7,134 nt of DNA from Chloroflexota bacterium (GCA_023380955.1 JAMCTB010000138.1:1-7134); one strand, 5' to 3'; positions 1-5,999 are shown, counted from the first letter of the stretch. Notes: generated from the letters alone by a model not told the origin. Program-made: numbers and translations.

Positions 1-87
1 CAACTGGTTATCAGCCATCGCCACCTGGCCGATCAATCCACCGAACACTGGGCGCGTCGGCTCGAAGCCGCCCTCCTCGCCGCCTGA
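1..87 (+). CDS. C-terminal end of an unidentified protein (5' partial)
   Basis: Frame 1 is open from the window edge to a TGA at 85-87 and gives 28 residues ending HWARRLEAALLAA. About 70% of its codons end in G or C, like the genes around it, which supports real coding. An amphipathic tail of the form x-W-A-x-x-L-x-x-A-L is seen at the C-terminus of several glycosyltransferases, including trehalose-6-phosphate synthase-like enzymes, but 28 residues are too few to name a family and I do not do so. The next gene on this strand begins 156 nt downstream, so co-transcription with the glycosidase is possible but not shown. A second frame is also open across this short stretch, so the call is moderate. 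Confidence 0.5.
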   Translation, partial: QLVISHRHLADQSTEHWARRLEAALLAA

Positions 88-243
88 GACCTTCCAACGA
101 AGTTTGCGCAATCCTGGATACAGTACCCTCCCAGTCTTGTTGGCTCTCTCGGCACGGAACCTGCCCCGAGGAAAAGGTGCGACGCCGGGACCCTTCGCCG
201 GCGGAGACGTACCCAGTTCTGCCGTTCCCGTGAGGAGCCCACG

Positions 244-1521
244 ATGGAAATCGACGAGACTTCCGAGATCCGTATGGTTGCCTCGACTCCCCGACCCTTC
301 GTCCTGGGAGTCAACTACTGGCCCAGGAGGAAGGCTATGTACTGGTGGAAGGAGTTCGACGGCGGTGAGGTGAAGGCCGAGTTCGCCGAGATCGCCGCCC
401 TCGGGGCGCAGGTAGTGAGGATCTTCCTGATGTGGGAGGACTTCCAGCCGTCTCCCTGGAACGTCGACTCCAGGCGGCTGAAGGAGTTGACCCGGGTGAT
501 GGACGCCGCCGACGAGGCCGGGCTGCAGGTCATGCCTACCTTCTTCACCGGCAACATGAGCGGCATCTTCTGGCTCCCCTCCTGGGCGGTGAGCGACCGG
601 CCCCGCTCCTGCCCGGGCCTGCTGAGGGTGAAGGGCCACTACTCCGACAGGGAGCCTCTCAACCCCTTCGAGGACCCCTTCATGCTGCGGGCGGAGCTCT
701 TTCAGATCCGGGCCGTCGTTCCGGCCCTGACCACCCACCCGGCCCTCTTCGGCTGGGATCTGGCCAACGAGTTGGACGAGCTGCGCAACCCCGACAGCTA
801 CCACGGCGGCTGGCTCTGGAGCTACCTGCTCAGCGAGGAGATCCGAAAGCAGGACCCTCGCCACTCCGTCACCTACGGGGCCCACACCCCCTCCCTCTCC
901 CGCTACAACGGGCTGAGCATCGGCGACCTGGCCGAGGCCAACGACTACCTCTCCATGCACGGCTACCCCCTGTACTCCGAGGTGGCTCGCGGCCCCCTGG
1001 ATAGCGACTTCGTGCCCTTCCTCAATCAGCTGGCCGAGGGTTTGGGGGCCAAGCCGACCCTGTTCCAGGAGTTCGGCTTGTGTACCGCGCCCCGGGGCGA
1101 GCCGGGCCACTACGTCGAGGACGAGTTTCTCGGCCAGAAGAGGCAGCAGTACCTGGCCGGCGAGGAGGAGGGGGGCAGCTACTATCGAGAGGTGCTGGAG
1201 AAGCTGTACCGAACCGGTTCCCTGGGGGCTCTCGCCTGGTGCTTCAGCGATTACGATCCCCGGATGTGGGACAGACCCCCCTTCGACCGAGCGATCCGGG
1301 AGCGCACCTTCGGGATCACTCGGGCCGATGGGTCCCTCAAGCCGGCGGGGGTGGAGTTCCAGCGCTTCTCTCACCGGCTGCGGACCGGTGAGATGAAGGG
1401 ATGGGGCAAGGAGAAGGTAACCTTCCCCACCACCACGGAGCAGTACTACCAGGACCCCTCCCGCCACTTCTCGGAGATGTACCGGTGGTACCTGAAGAAG
1501 AAGGGATTGGCCGCCGCATAA
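244..1521 (+). CDS. Clan GH-A glycoside hydrolase, GH5 / endo-mannosidase-like (COG3934 type)
   Basis: This 425-residue protein is a retaining (beta/alpha)8-barrel glycosidase that should cleave beta-linked glucan, mannan or related oligosaccharides. The barrel opens with LGVNYWP (about residues 21-27), followed by the strand RIFLMWEDFQP. The acid/base is Glu176 in the motif DLANELDEL. His239 and Tyr241 form the usual H-x-Y pair (SMHGYPLY). The nucleophile is Glu276 in LFQEFGL, 100 residues after the acid/base, as expected for GH5. Trp332 (ALAWCFSDY) is the probable aromatic platform at strand 8. No signal peptide or membrane segment is visible, so it is probably cytoplasmic. The ATG at 244 has GAGGAG six nt upstream (232-237); the internal Met at 274 is less well placed. 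The subfamily and substrate cannot be fixed from sequence alone; a beta-mannosidase, a beta-glucanase or another GH5-like activity are all open. Confidence 0.88.
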   Translation: MEIDETSEIRMVASTPRPFVLGVNYWPRRKAMYWWKEFDGGEVKAEFAEIAALGAQVVRIFLMWEDFQPSPWNVDSRRLKELTRVMDAADEAGLQVMPTFFTGNMSGIFWLPSWAVSDRPRSCPGLLRVKGHYSDREPLNPFEDPFMLRAELFQIRAVVPALTTHPALFGWDLANELDELRNPDSYHGGWLWSYLLSEEIRKQDPRHSVTYGAHTPSLSRYNGLSIGDLAEANDYLSMHGYPLYSEVARGPLDSDFVPFLNQLAEGLGAKPTLFQEFGLCTAPRGEPGHYVEDEFLGQKRQQYLAGEEEGGSYYREVLEKLYRTGSLGALAWCFSDYDPRMWDRPPFDRAIRERTFGITRADGSLKPAGVEFQRFSHRLRTGEMKGWGKEKVTFPTTTEQYYQDPSRHFSEMYRWYLKKKGLAAA

Positions 1522-1522
1522 C

Positions 1523-1551
1523 GGGGAGAGGGGCCCAAATCCCCTCTCCCC
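1523..1551 (+). terminator. Perfect 11-bp stem-loop just after the glycosidase stop
   Basis: GGGGAGAGGGG (1523-1533) and CCCCTCTCCCC (1541-1551) are exact inverted repeats separated by a 7-nt loop, starting 2 nt after the stop codon. There is no following T run, so this is not a textbook intrinsic terminator. The right arm is also the left arm of the first hairpin of the neighbouring 98-bp repeat (CCCTCTCCC 1542-1550 with GGGAGAGGG 1554-1562), so the two hairpins are mutually exclusive. It may end transcription or protect the 3' end of the message. Confidence 0.4.
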
Positions 1552-1640
1552 TTGGGAGAGGGTCAGGGTGAGGGCTGTTTGGTTGGCGACGTCTCAGCCC
1601 TCACCCGCCCTTCGGGCGGCCTCTCCCAGAGGGAGAGGCG
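1543..1640 (+). repeat. 98-bp four-hairpin intergenic repeat, copy A
   Basis: The element matches the reverse complement of 6007-6104 with 4 mismatches in 98 positions. It contains four stems. The first is CCCTCTCCC/GGGAGAGGG with a 3-nt loop. A 12-bp stem pairs 1566-1577 with 1595-1606 across a 17-nt loop. CCGCCC-TTC-GGGCGG lies at 1605-1619, and CCTCTCCC-AGA-GGGAGAGG at 1620-1638. It occupies almost all of the gap between the converging glycosidase and DUF402 genes, starting 21 nt after one stop and ending 11 nt before the other. CCCTCTCCC/GGGAGAGGG repeats are, from memory, common between genes of many GC-rich bacteria. A role as a two-way terminator is inferred. Confidence 0.85.
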
Positions 1641-1651
1641 GGGATGGCGAC

Positions 1652-2149
1652 TTACGAGGGGTTCGCGCGGCCGGCCGATCCGAAGGGGTGCTCGCCGCGA
1701 CGGGCCATCTCCAGAAGTTGGGCCACAGCCTCCTCTGCCTGGCGGGCGTCCTCGGGCGAGTAGATCGACTGCTTCTTCTCCTGGAACTCCTCCTGGTCCA
1801 GCACCAGGGAGCGGCCGTCCGGGTAGACGAAGATGTCCAGCACCATGTCCACGAAGTCGATCTGGTGGTGCTGGAAGCGCGCGGGCTTGCAGATGTTGCA
1901 GTACCAGCCCTTGAGGGTGCCGTCGGCCGCGAAGATCTGGAAGATGTTGAACCAGCGGTCGGCGTAGTAGAACTCGTGGAAGAGGTCGGTGTTCTCCAGC
2001 TTCATGTAGCCCAGGTCTCGGGGCGGGGCGTTGAAGAGGGCATCTATCACCACGACGCCGTCCCGGCGCTCCACCAGCTTCCCGGACCAGCGCCAGCTCT
2101 CGCGATCCTCGTAGTTCAGCTTGCGGACCAGGATCAGCTCGTCTCCCAC
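1652..2149 (-). CDS. DUF402 domain protein, putative phosphohydrolase
   Basis: The 165-residue product has the layout of the DUF402 family: GWYCNICKPARF (residues 81-92), then an acidic strand DFVDMVLDIFVYPDG (98-112), then VLDQEEF (117-123). In characterised relatives such as the staphylococcal nucleoside tri-/diphosphatase, the conserved acidic residues bind metal for phosphate hydrolysis; the same activity here is inferred. Asp98, Asp101 and Asp105 are candidate ligands. There is no signal peptide or membrane segment. The start is GTG at 2147-2149, preceded on the coding strand by GAGGGA three nt upstream; the next Met (residue 49) would remove a third of the domain. It overlaps the end of the HD gene by 16 nt, so the two are probably translationally coupled. 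It converges on the GH5-like gene across repeat copy A. The C-terminal 40 residues are charged and helical and may be a family-variable tail. Confidence 0.8.
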   Translation of the reverse strand: MGDELILVRKLNYEDRESWRWSGKLVERRDGVVVIDALFNAPPRDLGYMKLENTDLFHEFYYADRWFNIFQIFAADGTLKGWYCNICKPARFQHHQIDFVDMVLDIFVYPDGRSLVLDQEEFQEKKQSIYSPEDARQAEEAVAQLLEMARRGEHPFGSAGRANPS

Positions 2150-2811
2150 TCGTCCCTCAGCTCCTTCACGAACTTCTTCAGGTAGGCCAGCCTCCTAGCC
2201 GCCTCGGTCCGGCCCGGCTCCGTGTTCATACTGGCGACTATCCTCTCACCTATCTCGAGCCAATCCTGGGTCGAGTGCAGCACCAGGTCGGTGTCGGTGG
2301 GCCTTCCTCGGAAGATGGGGTCGAAGGCCGGACGGATACAGAGGCTGTGGACCAGGTAGGTGGCGCCCAGCTTGCTCAGCTTGTCGGCATCCCACAGGAT
2401 GGCCGCCTCCAGCTGCTCCAGCCGGTAGTCCTTGTAGAGACCCTCGTGGACCCGAACGGCCGCGGCCACGGCCTCTACCTTGGAGGGGGGAAAGTCGGTG
2501 GTCAGCAGGAAGCGCCGCGCCTCTTCGGCAGCCAGTTCGGCGTCGGAGACCGCGCCCAACTCCGGGGAGTGGCTCTTGACGATGTCGTGGAGCCAGACGG
2601 CGGCGGTGAGGACCTCCACATCGGCGCCCAAGCGGCGCCCCAGCCTATCGCAGAGGCGCACCACCGCCAGGAGATGTTCCCATCGGTAGTTGAAGCGCGG
2701 GCTCTCGTCGGAGCCCTGGTGCCACAGCTCCAGCGACTCCTCCGTAGCCCGCTCTCTGGCCAGTGCTACGACGGCCTCTTTCCAGGGCGCGATGAAAGGC
2801 CTCCCGGGCAT
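2134..2811 (-). CDS. HD-domain metal-dependent phosphohydrolase
   Basis: With an ATG start at 2809-2811 the product is 225 residues. It carries the HD-superfamily ligand pattern: His46 (RWEHLLAVVRLC), the doublet His75-Asp76 (AAVWLHDI), His122 (VRVHEGL) and an Asp in LWDADKL (Asp141 or Asp143). The D-A-D-[RK]-L motif and helical spacing resemble the YpgQ/YedJ group, some of which hydrolyse nucleoside triphosphates; the substrate here is inferred and unknown. There are no membrane segments. A TTG at 2845-2847 would add 12 residues, but AAGGA abuts it with no spacing. The chosen ATG has GAGG three nt upstream, which is also imperfect, so the start is uncertain. It lies 50 nt after the ferredoxin gene and overlaps the DUF402 gene by 16 nt, which points to a three-gene transcript. 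Confidence 0.83.
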   Translation of the reverse strand: MPGRPFIAPWKEAVVALARERATEESLELWHQGSDESPRFNYRWEHLLAVVRLCDRLGRRLGADVEVLTAAVWLHDIVKSHSPELGAVSDAELAAEEARRFLLTTDFPPSKVEAVAAAVRVHEGLYKDYRLEQLEAAILWDADKLSKLGATYLVHSLCIRPAFDPIFRGRPTDTDLVLHSTQDWLEIGERIVASMNTEPGRTEAARRLAYLKKFVKELRDEWETS

Positions 2812-2861
2812 GCCCCTCGCGCGGCTGGAGCCGTGCGAGAGCGGCAATCCTTATCGGGAGG

Positions 2862-3134
2862 CTAGTGTAGCACCGGCTTGCATTCGGGTCTAGAAGCCAG
2901 CAACCGGTCCACCCAGTCGGGCACGGAGGATTCCGAGAGGCCCACCACCTTCAGGCCGTGGTTGCGGCACACGGCCAGGCAAACCCAGCAGCCCATGCAC
3001 TCCTCGGGGCGGGTCACCTCCGGGCCCATTGGCCCTTCCTCCAGAACCCCGCGAGGGCAGGCGGTAACGCAGTCGAAGCACCGTTCGCAGTGGCTGTTAT
3101 CGAGCGAGAACTCGTACACGGCTAGCCTCCACAT
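2862..3134 (-). CDS. Small ferredoxin-like protein with two 4Fe-4S motifs
   Basis: The 90-residue product has two C-x2-C-x2-C-x3-C motifs, Cys16-19-22-26 followed by Pro27, and Cys46-49-52-56, which should each bind a 4Fe-4S cluster. The second lacks the usual Pro after the fourth Cys (Arg57 instead). A short N-terminal strand (WRLAVYEF) precedes cluster one, and a roughly 30-residue tail containing VPDWVDRLLAS follows cluster two. It is probably a soluble one-electron carrier or the electron-transfer subunit of an enzyme whose partner is not in view. The frame is open to 3275, but the added N-terminus is Arg/Gly/Ser-rich and unlike a ferredoxin; the ATG at 3132-3134 places cluster one at the normal distance. 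Its ribosome site is weak (GAGAG). It is the first gene of the ferredoxin-HD-DUF402 cluster. Confidence 0.85.
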   Translation of the reverse strand: MWRLAVYEFSLDNSHCERCFDCVTACPRGVLEEGPMGPEVTRPEECMGCWVCLAVCRNHGLKVVGLSESSVPDWVDRLLASRPECKPVLH

Positions 3135-3291
3135 GGACTCTCTAAGCCCACTGTGCGACCAACCGTGCCGCCTTTGAGCCGATGCCCAAACGACAGGCCG
3201 GCTCCGTGGTGCTCGAACCGAATGGTGACCGCCGGGGCTCGGTCGGCAGCGTCGCCACCGGCCTCCTGCAGCCACCCGGCTACTCTGCTAC

Positions 3292-3320
3292 AGTATGCGA
3301 CATTGTACTTCTGCGCACAA
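3292..3320 (-). promoter_or_regulatory. Possible sigma-70-like promoter for the ferredoxin cluster
   Basis: On the - strand, TTGTGC (3320-3315) and CATACT (3297-3292) are separated by 17 nt in the most AT-rich part of the gap. They match the consensus at 3 and 4 of 6 positions. An overlapping TACAAT (3307-3302, 5 of 6) is an alternative -10 box without a good -35. The implied leader before the ATG at 3134 is about 150 nt. This is weak evidence, offered only because no better candidate exists upstream of the cluster. Confidence 0.2.
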
Positions 3321-3389
3321 AGCCGGGAAATAGGGTGAAGGTACTAGATTGTCCGGTACTAACACCTTAGAGGACCCCATCTTGGGGGT

Positions 3390-3417
3390 GTAGAGACGCG
3401 ACATGTCGCGTCTCTAC
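3390..3417. repeat. 28-bp perfect palindrome (GTAGAGACGCGACA dyad)
   Basis: GTAGAGACGCGACA (3390-3403) is followed directly by its exact reverse complement (3404-3417), with no spacer. Palindromes of the GTAGAGACGCG...CGCGTCTCTAC type are, from memory, dispersed repeats in Chloroflexota and cyanobacterial genomes. There is one copy in this window. A smaller inverted repeat (3374-3389) abuts it on the left. Confidence 0.85.
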
Positions 3418-3448
3418 AGGTCCGGGATCGCGGGCACCATCGCCTGTG

Positions 3449-3522
3449 GTAGGGCGGGGTCTTGTGCCCCGCCACCAGTCTACCGCGACGTGCGGGCGGC
3501 GGGGGATAAACCCCCGCCCTAC
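3449..3522. repeat. 74-bp element with 11-bp inverted ends and two internal hairpins
   Basis: The ends are GTAGGGCGGGG (3449-3459) and its exact reverse complement CCCCGCCCTAC (3512-3522). Each end also folds locally: GGCGGGG (3453-3459) with CCCCGCC (3467-3473) across 7 nt, and GGCGGGGG (3498-3505) with CCCCCGCC (3511-3518) across ATAAA. The form is that of a small non-autonomous dispersed repeat (MITE- or REP-doublet-like). No target-site duplication is evident and no transposase is present. Confidence 0.75.
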
Positions 3523-3601
3523 ATCATCGTGATCCTCCGGGACGCCGTTTCCATCCTCGATGGCGCCCCGCCAAGCGCGTGGGCAACTCCTACCGGAGGG
3601 G

Positions 3602-4114
3602 TTACAGCCCGTAGCAGGCCAGGATCTCGCCGTAGTACACCCTGTGGTGGTCCCCAGAGGCGTAGTAGGCCGGTATCAGCTCCGGCGCCAGGTTGGCAGG
3701 CACCAGGTCGTGGCGATGAACGATCCTGCACTCGAAGTGGAGGATCCCCTGCTCCACGATGGGGGAGCGCACCCGCCGGGAAGGGGCAGGGGTGAGGCCG
3801 GTCTTCGCCCACTTGTCCACATCCCTTCCGGAGTTCTTGCCCCAGTAGTCCAGGGCCGATGCCCGCTCCGAGGGCAGCACGTTCACGGTGAAGTCCCCGG
3901 TGTTCTCGATCAGCCGGTAGCTGTTGCGGGAAGGGCGCACCAGCACGGTGAAGATGTGGCGCCCCCAGATGGTCCCTAAGGTTCCCCAGCTGATCGTCAT
4001 CCCGCCGGGCCGCCTCTGGCTGTCCGTGGACACCAGCAGCACCCCGTCCCGAGACATCGCCTCCATGGTGGGCAAGAAGGCATCCCGGTAGTCGATATTC
4101 ACTTTCAACGTCAT
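3602..4114 (-). CDS. Flavin reductase-like FMN-binding domain protein
   Basis: The 170-residue product covers one complete flavin reductase-like split-barrel domain. Residues 37-80 carry the signature flavin-binding run: PGGMTISWG, then TVLVRPSRNSYRLI, then GDFTVNVLP. The C-terminal strand pair DHHRVYYGEILACY (155-168) is the usual G-x-H-x-hy-x-GE element. Family members bind FMN or FAD and reduce it with NAD(P)H, or act as small flavoproteins; which applies here is not visible. No monooxygenase partner lies nearby, so it may be a stand-alone flavoprotein. The ATG at 4112-4114 has AAAGGG about 7 nt upstream. It reads away from the putative small ORF and the GH1 gene across a 205-nt divergent gap. 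On the - strand that gap holds a TTGACG (4177-4172) without a convincing -10. Confidence 0.87.
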   Translation of the reverse strand: MTLKVNIDYRDAFLPTMEAMSRDGVLLVSTDSQRRPGGMTISWGTLGTIWGRHIFTVLVRPSRNSYRLIENTGDFTVNVLPSERASALDYWGKNSGRDVDKWAKTGLTPAPSRRVRSPIVEQGILHFECRIVHRHDLVPANLAPELIPAYYASGDHHRVYYGEILACYGL

Positions 4115-4319
4115 CCCATCACCCTTTGCGAGTCACGATTCGGAGTGGCAGTCGATGCCGGCAGGGCCTACCGTCAACACCATGATAAACCCGGGTGCCT
4201 CCCCTGGATAGGGCCGGCCGCTCGCGCCCCTCTTCTTCGGCGTGCGACCGCGATGCCGGCGCCCATCCTGACGGGGCTCTCGCTCGCCCGGTTCTCCCCC
4301 TGGCGTCGGAGACGAGATT

Positions 4320-4454
4320 GTGGCAGAATTGAGAAGGAACAAACACGGGCTAACTATCAGCACCTTCAGTGGTTCCCACGAAGGGCTGGAGAAAGCCGAT
4401 GAGCTGTTCCCTCACTTCCCCTACGACTTCCAGTGCGAGGCTTTGGCCCGGTAG
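4320..4454 (+). CDS. Possible 44-residue small protein upstream of the GH1 gene
   Basis: A GTG at 4320 opens a 44-codon frame ending at TAG 4452-4454. GGAG (4308-4311) lies 8 nt upstream, a near-ideal ribosome binding position. About 70% of codons end in G or C. The product is mixed and protein-like (acidic, basic and aromatic residues, with FPHFPYDFQCEALAR at the C-terminus) rather than the Arg/Pro/Ser run typical of shadow frames here. There is no membrane segment and a single Cys. I do not recognise a family. It could be a real small protein, a leader, or the remnant of a decayed gene. A competing frame with its own GGAG/ATG at 4388-4401 overlaps its end, so confidence is limited. Confidence 0.4.
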   Translation: MAELRRNKHGLTISTFSGSHEGLEKADELFPHFPYDFQCEALAR

Positions 4455-4571
4455 ACCCATCCTCGCCGGGGCCGGCGCCGCGTCCTCTCGATGGAGCTAT
4501 GGGGGTTCTCCAAGGGGTTCCAGCGCCATGGTTGGCCGCAGTGCGTCCGAGTCCTCCGGTGGGTTCCGGTG

Positions 4572-5999
4572 GTGAGCAGCGCACCCTTCCTGCTGCCCGA
4601 GGGGTTTCGCTTCGGTGTGGCTACCTCTGGATTCCAGGTGGAGGGTGGCTACAACGGGCCGGGCGAGCCCCGAAACAACTGGTACCAGTGGGAGAAGAGC
4701 GGCCGGGTGGAGCCCTCGGGAGTCGCCCTGGACTTCTGGAACCGCTACGAGGAGCAGTTGGACCGGGCCGTCGAGGCAGGATGCGACGCCTTCCGGCTCT
4801 CGGTGGAGTGGGCCCGCTGCGAGCCCCAACCGGGCGATCTGGATGAGGACGCTTTCGACCGGTACGCCGAGATCCTGGAGGGCTGCCACCGGCGGGGTTT
4901 GCAGCCGCTGGTGACGCTCCACCACTTCACCCATCCGGAGTGGTTGGGAGTAGACTTCTGGTTGCGGCCCGAGGCGCCGAAGCTCTTCGTCCTCTGGGTG
5001 CGGGCGGCCGTGGTGAGGCTGGGAGGCCTCTGCCGCCACTGGGTAACCGTCAACGAGCCCAACGTCTACGCCATCAACAGCTACCTCACCGGCACCTTCC
5101 CGCCCGGGCGCCGTCTAGCTCGCCGGGATGCCATGCGCGCCCTGGATCAGCTGCTGGCCGGCCACGTGCTGGCCTATGGGGAGATCCACTCCCTTCAGCC
5201 CGAGGCGGTGGTGGCCACCAACCTCTTCGCCTACTCGGCCTACCATCTGGACCGCCTGGCGGTCGACCTACTGCTGGCCCGTCGCTACGGGGTGAGTCGG
5301 GAGGATCTGCCGCGGTGGTTGGCGGGCCGGAGGACTGCCTACGAGGCCGCTCTGCCGAAGATGGGTGTGGGCGAGCGGTTGCTGCGCCGGATCATCGGGG
5401 CGGCTCTCCCCCTGGAGCAGGCGCTGCCCCGGGCCGTGGAGGAGATTTTCGGCAGTCCTCACGAGTGCACCCTGGACGTGACCCAGATCGACTACTACGA
5501 CCCCGTGGTGTCCAACCACGTCCGGCTGCCCGGCCACCGCACCGCCGGTGGCCGCAACTGGCTTCCCACCCGGATGCTGTGGGACGACCGCCCCGACCCG
5601 GACGGTCTCATCGCCTACAGCCAGCTCCACCACGAGCAGGGTCTCCCCCTGTGGGTCCTGGAGAACGGCCTCTGCAGCCGGGTTCGGAACGGGCGATTCT
5701 ATCTCCGGTCGGACGGCTGGGACCGCCTCCGCTACCTGCGGGCCAACCTGGCGGCGGTGGTGCGGGCCATAGACGCCGGCATCCCGGTGGGTAGCTACTA
5801 CCACTGGACCCTGGCCGACAGCTACGAGTGGGGCTCCTACGAGCCGCGCTTCGGCCTCTACAGGATCGAGCGCAAGGGGGGCGACATAGGCTGGGGTTCC
5901 CTGGATGCCCTAGGCGGCGACGCCTCTTCCCTCTACCGCCGGATCATCCAGGGGCTGCGGGCGGGGGATCGGTCGGTGCTGGAGGCGAGCCCTGTGTAG
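4572..5999 (+). CDS. GH1 family beta-glycosidase (beta-glucosidase-like)
   Basis: The product (475 residues from this start) is a retaining (beta/alpha)8 GH1 enzyme that releases a non-reducing sugar from beta-glucosides, galactosides or related oligosaccharides. Family marks in order: FGVATSGFQVEGG with sugar-binding Gln22; TLHHFTHPEW with His118; VTVNEPNVYAINSY with acid/base Glu162; QIDYYDP in place of the usual G-x-N-Y-Y; WVLENGLCS with nucleophile Glu364 (Leu instead of the common Thr before it); and YYHWTLADSYEWG followed by PRFGLYRI, which closes the barrel. Length and order are complete, and no signal peptide is seen. An in-frame ATG at 4491 would add 27 residues with no family match and no ribosome site. 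The GTG at 4572 puts PEGF at the normal distance; GTG 4569 is also possible. It converges on the acyltransferase across repeat copy B. Confidence 0.93.
   Translation: MSSAPFLLPEGFRFGVATSGFQVEGGYNGPGEPRNNWYQWEKSGRVEPSGVALDFWNRYEEQLDRAVEAGCDAFRLSVEWARCEPQPGDLDEDAFDRYAEILEGCHRRGLQPLVTLHHFTHPEWLGVDFWLRPEAPKLFVLWVRAAVVRLGGLCRHWVTVNEPNVYAINSYLTGTFPPGRRLARRDAMRALDQLLAGHVLAYGEIHSLQPEAVVATNLFAYSAYHLDRLAVDLLLARRYGVSREDLPRWLAGRRTAYEAALPKMGVGERLLRRIIGAALPLEQALPRAVEEIFGSPHECTLDVTQIDYYDPVVSNHVRLPGHRTAGGRNWLPTRMLWDDRPDPDGLIAYSQLHHEQGLPLWVLENGLCSRVRNGRFYLRSDGWDRLRYLRANLAAVVRAIDAGIPVGSYYHWTLADSYEWGSYEPRFGLYRIERKGGDIGWGSLDALGGDASSLYRRIIQGLRAGDRSVLEASPV

Larger units (their letters stand above)
3135..3601. other. 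Gene-free 467-bp stretch with a cluster of palindromic repeats
   Basis: No reading frame here looks like protein; the open frames are Arg/Pro/Ser-rich. The left part (3135-3360) should be the leader of the ferredoxin cluster and holds a relatively AT-rich patch near 3285-3360. The right part (3370-3525) is packed with inverted repeats: ACCCC-GGGGT (3374-3389), the 28-bp palindrome and the 74-bp element listed separately. The last 80 bp, following the flavin reductase stop, contain only a weak, long-loop inverted repeat (CCTCCGG 3534-3540 with CCGGAGG 3593-3599) and no T run. Confidence 0.7.

Noticed and set aside
88..243. Promoter for the GH5-like gene (TTGCGC at 104-109 with nearby TA-rich hexamers)
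   Set aside because: No -10-like hexamer lies at 15-19 nt spacing; nothing convincing in this gap apart from the ribosome site at 232-237.
1568..2865. Plus-strand frames of 196-205 codons opposite the DUF402 and HD genes
   Set aside because: Antisense shadows rich in Val, Gln, Arg and Gly; the - strand frames carry recognisable DUF402 and HD motifs.
3135..3275. N-terminal extension of the ferredoxin frame up to 3275
   Set aside because: The extra 47 residues are Arg/Ser/Gly-rich and unlike ferredoxin sequence; the ATG at 3134 gives the normal distance to the first cluster motif.
3374..3522. CRISPR array
   Set aside because: The repeats here are different palindromes, not regularly spaced copies of one sequence, and no cas gene is present.
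3534..3599. Terminator after the flavin reductase gene
   Set aside because: The only inverted repeat is 7 bp with a 52-nt loop and there is no T run.
4115..4319. Divergent promoter pair between the flavin reductase and the GH1 side
   Set aside because: A good -35-like TTGACG on the - strand (4177-4172) has no acceptable -10 partner, and the + strand shows no paired hexamers; it may hold promoters of another type, but I cannot support a site.
4491..4571. In-frame ATG at 4491 as the GH1 start
   Set aside because: There is no ribosome binding site before it and the added 27 residues match nothing in the family; kept as an alternative only.
4940..5804. Long overlapping frames inside the GH1 gene (284 codons on +, 178 codons on -)
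   Set aside because: They are Arg/Pro/Gly-rich shadow translations of GC-rich coding sequence and have no domain motifs; the GH1 frame has all its family residues.
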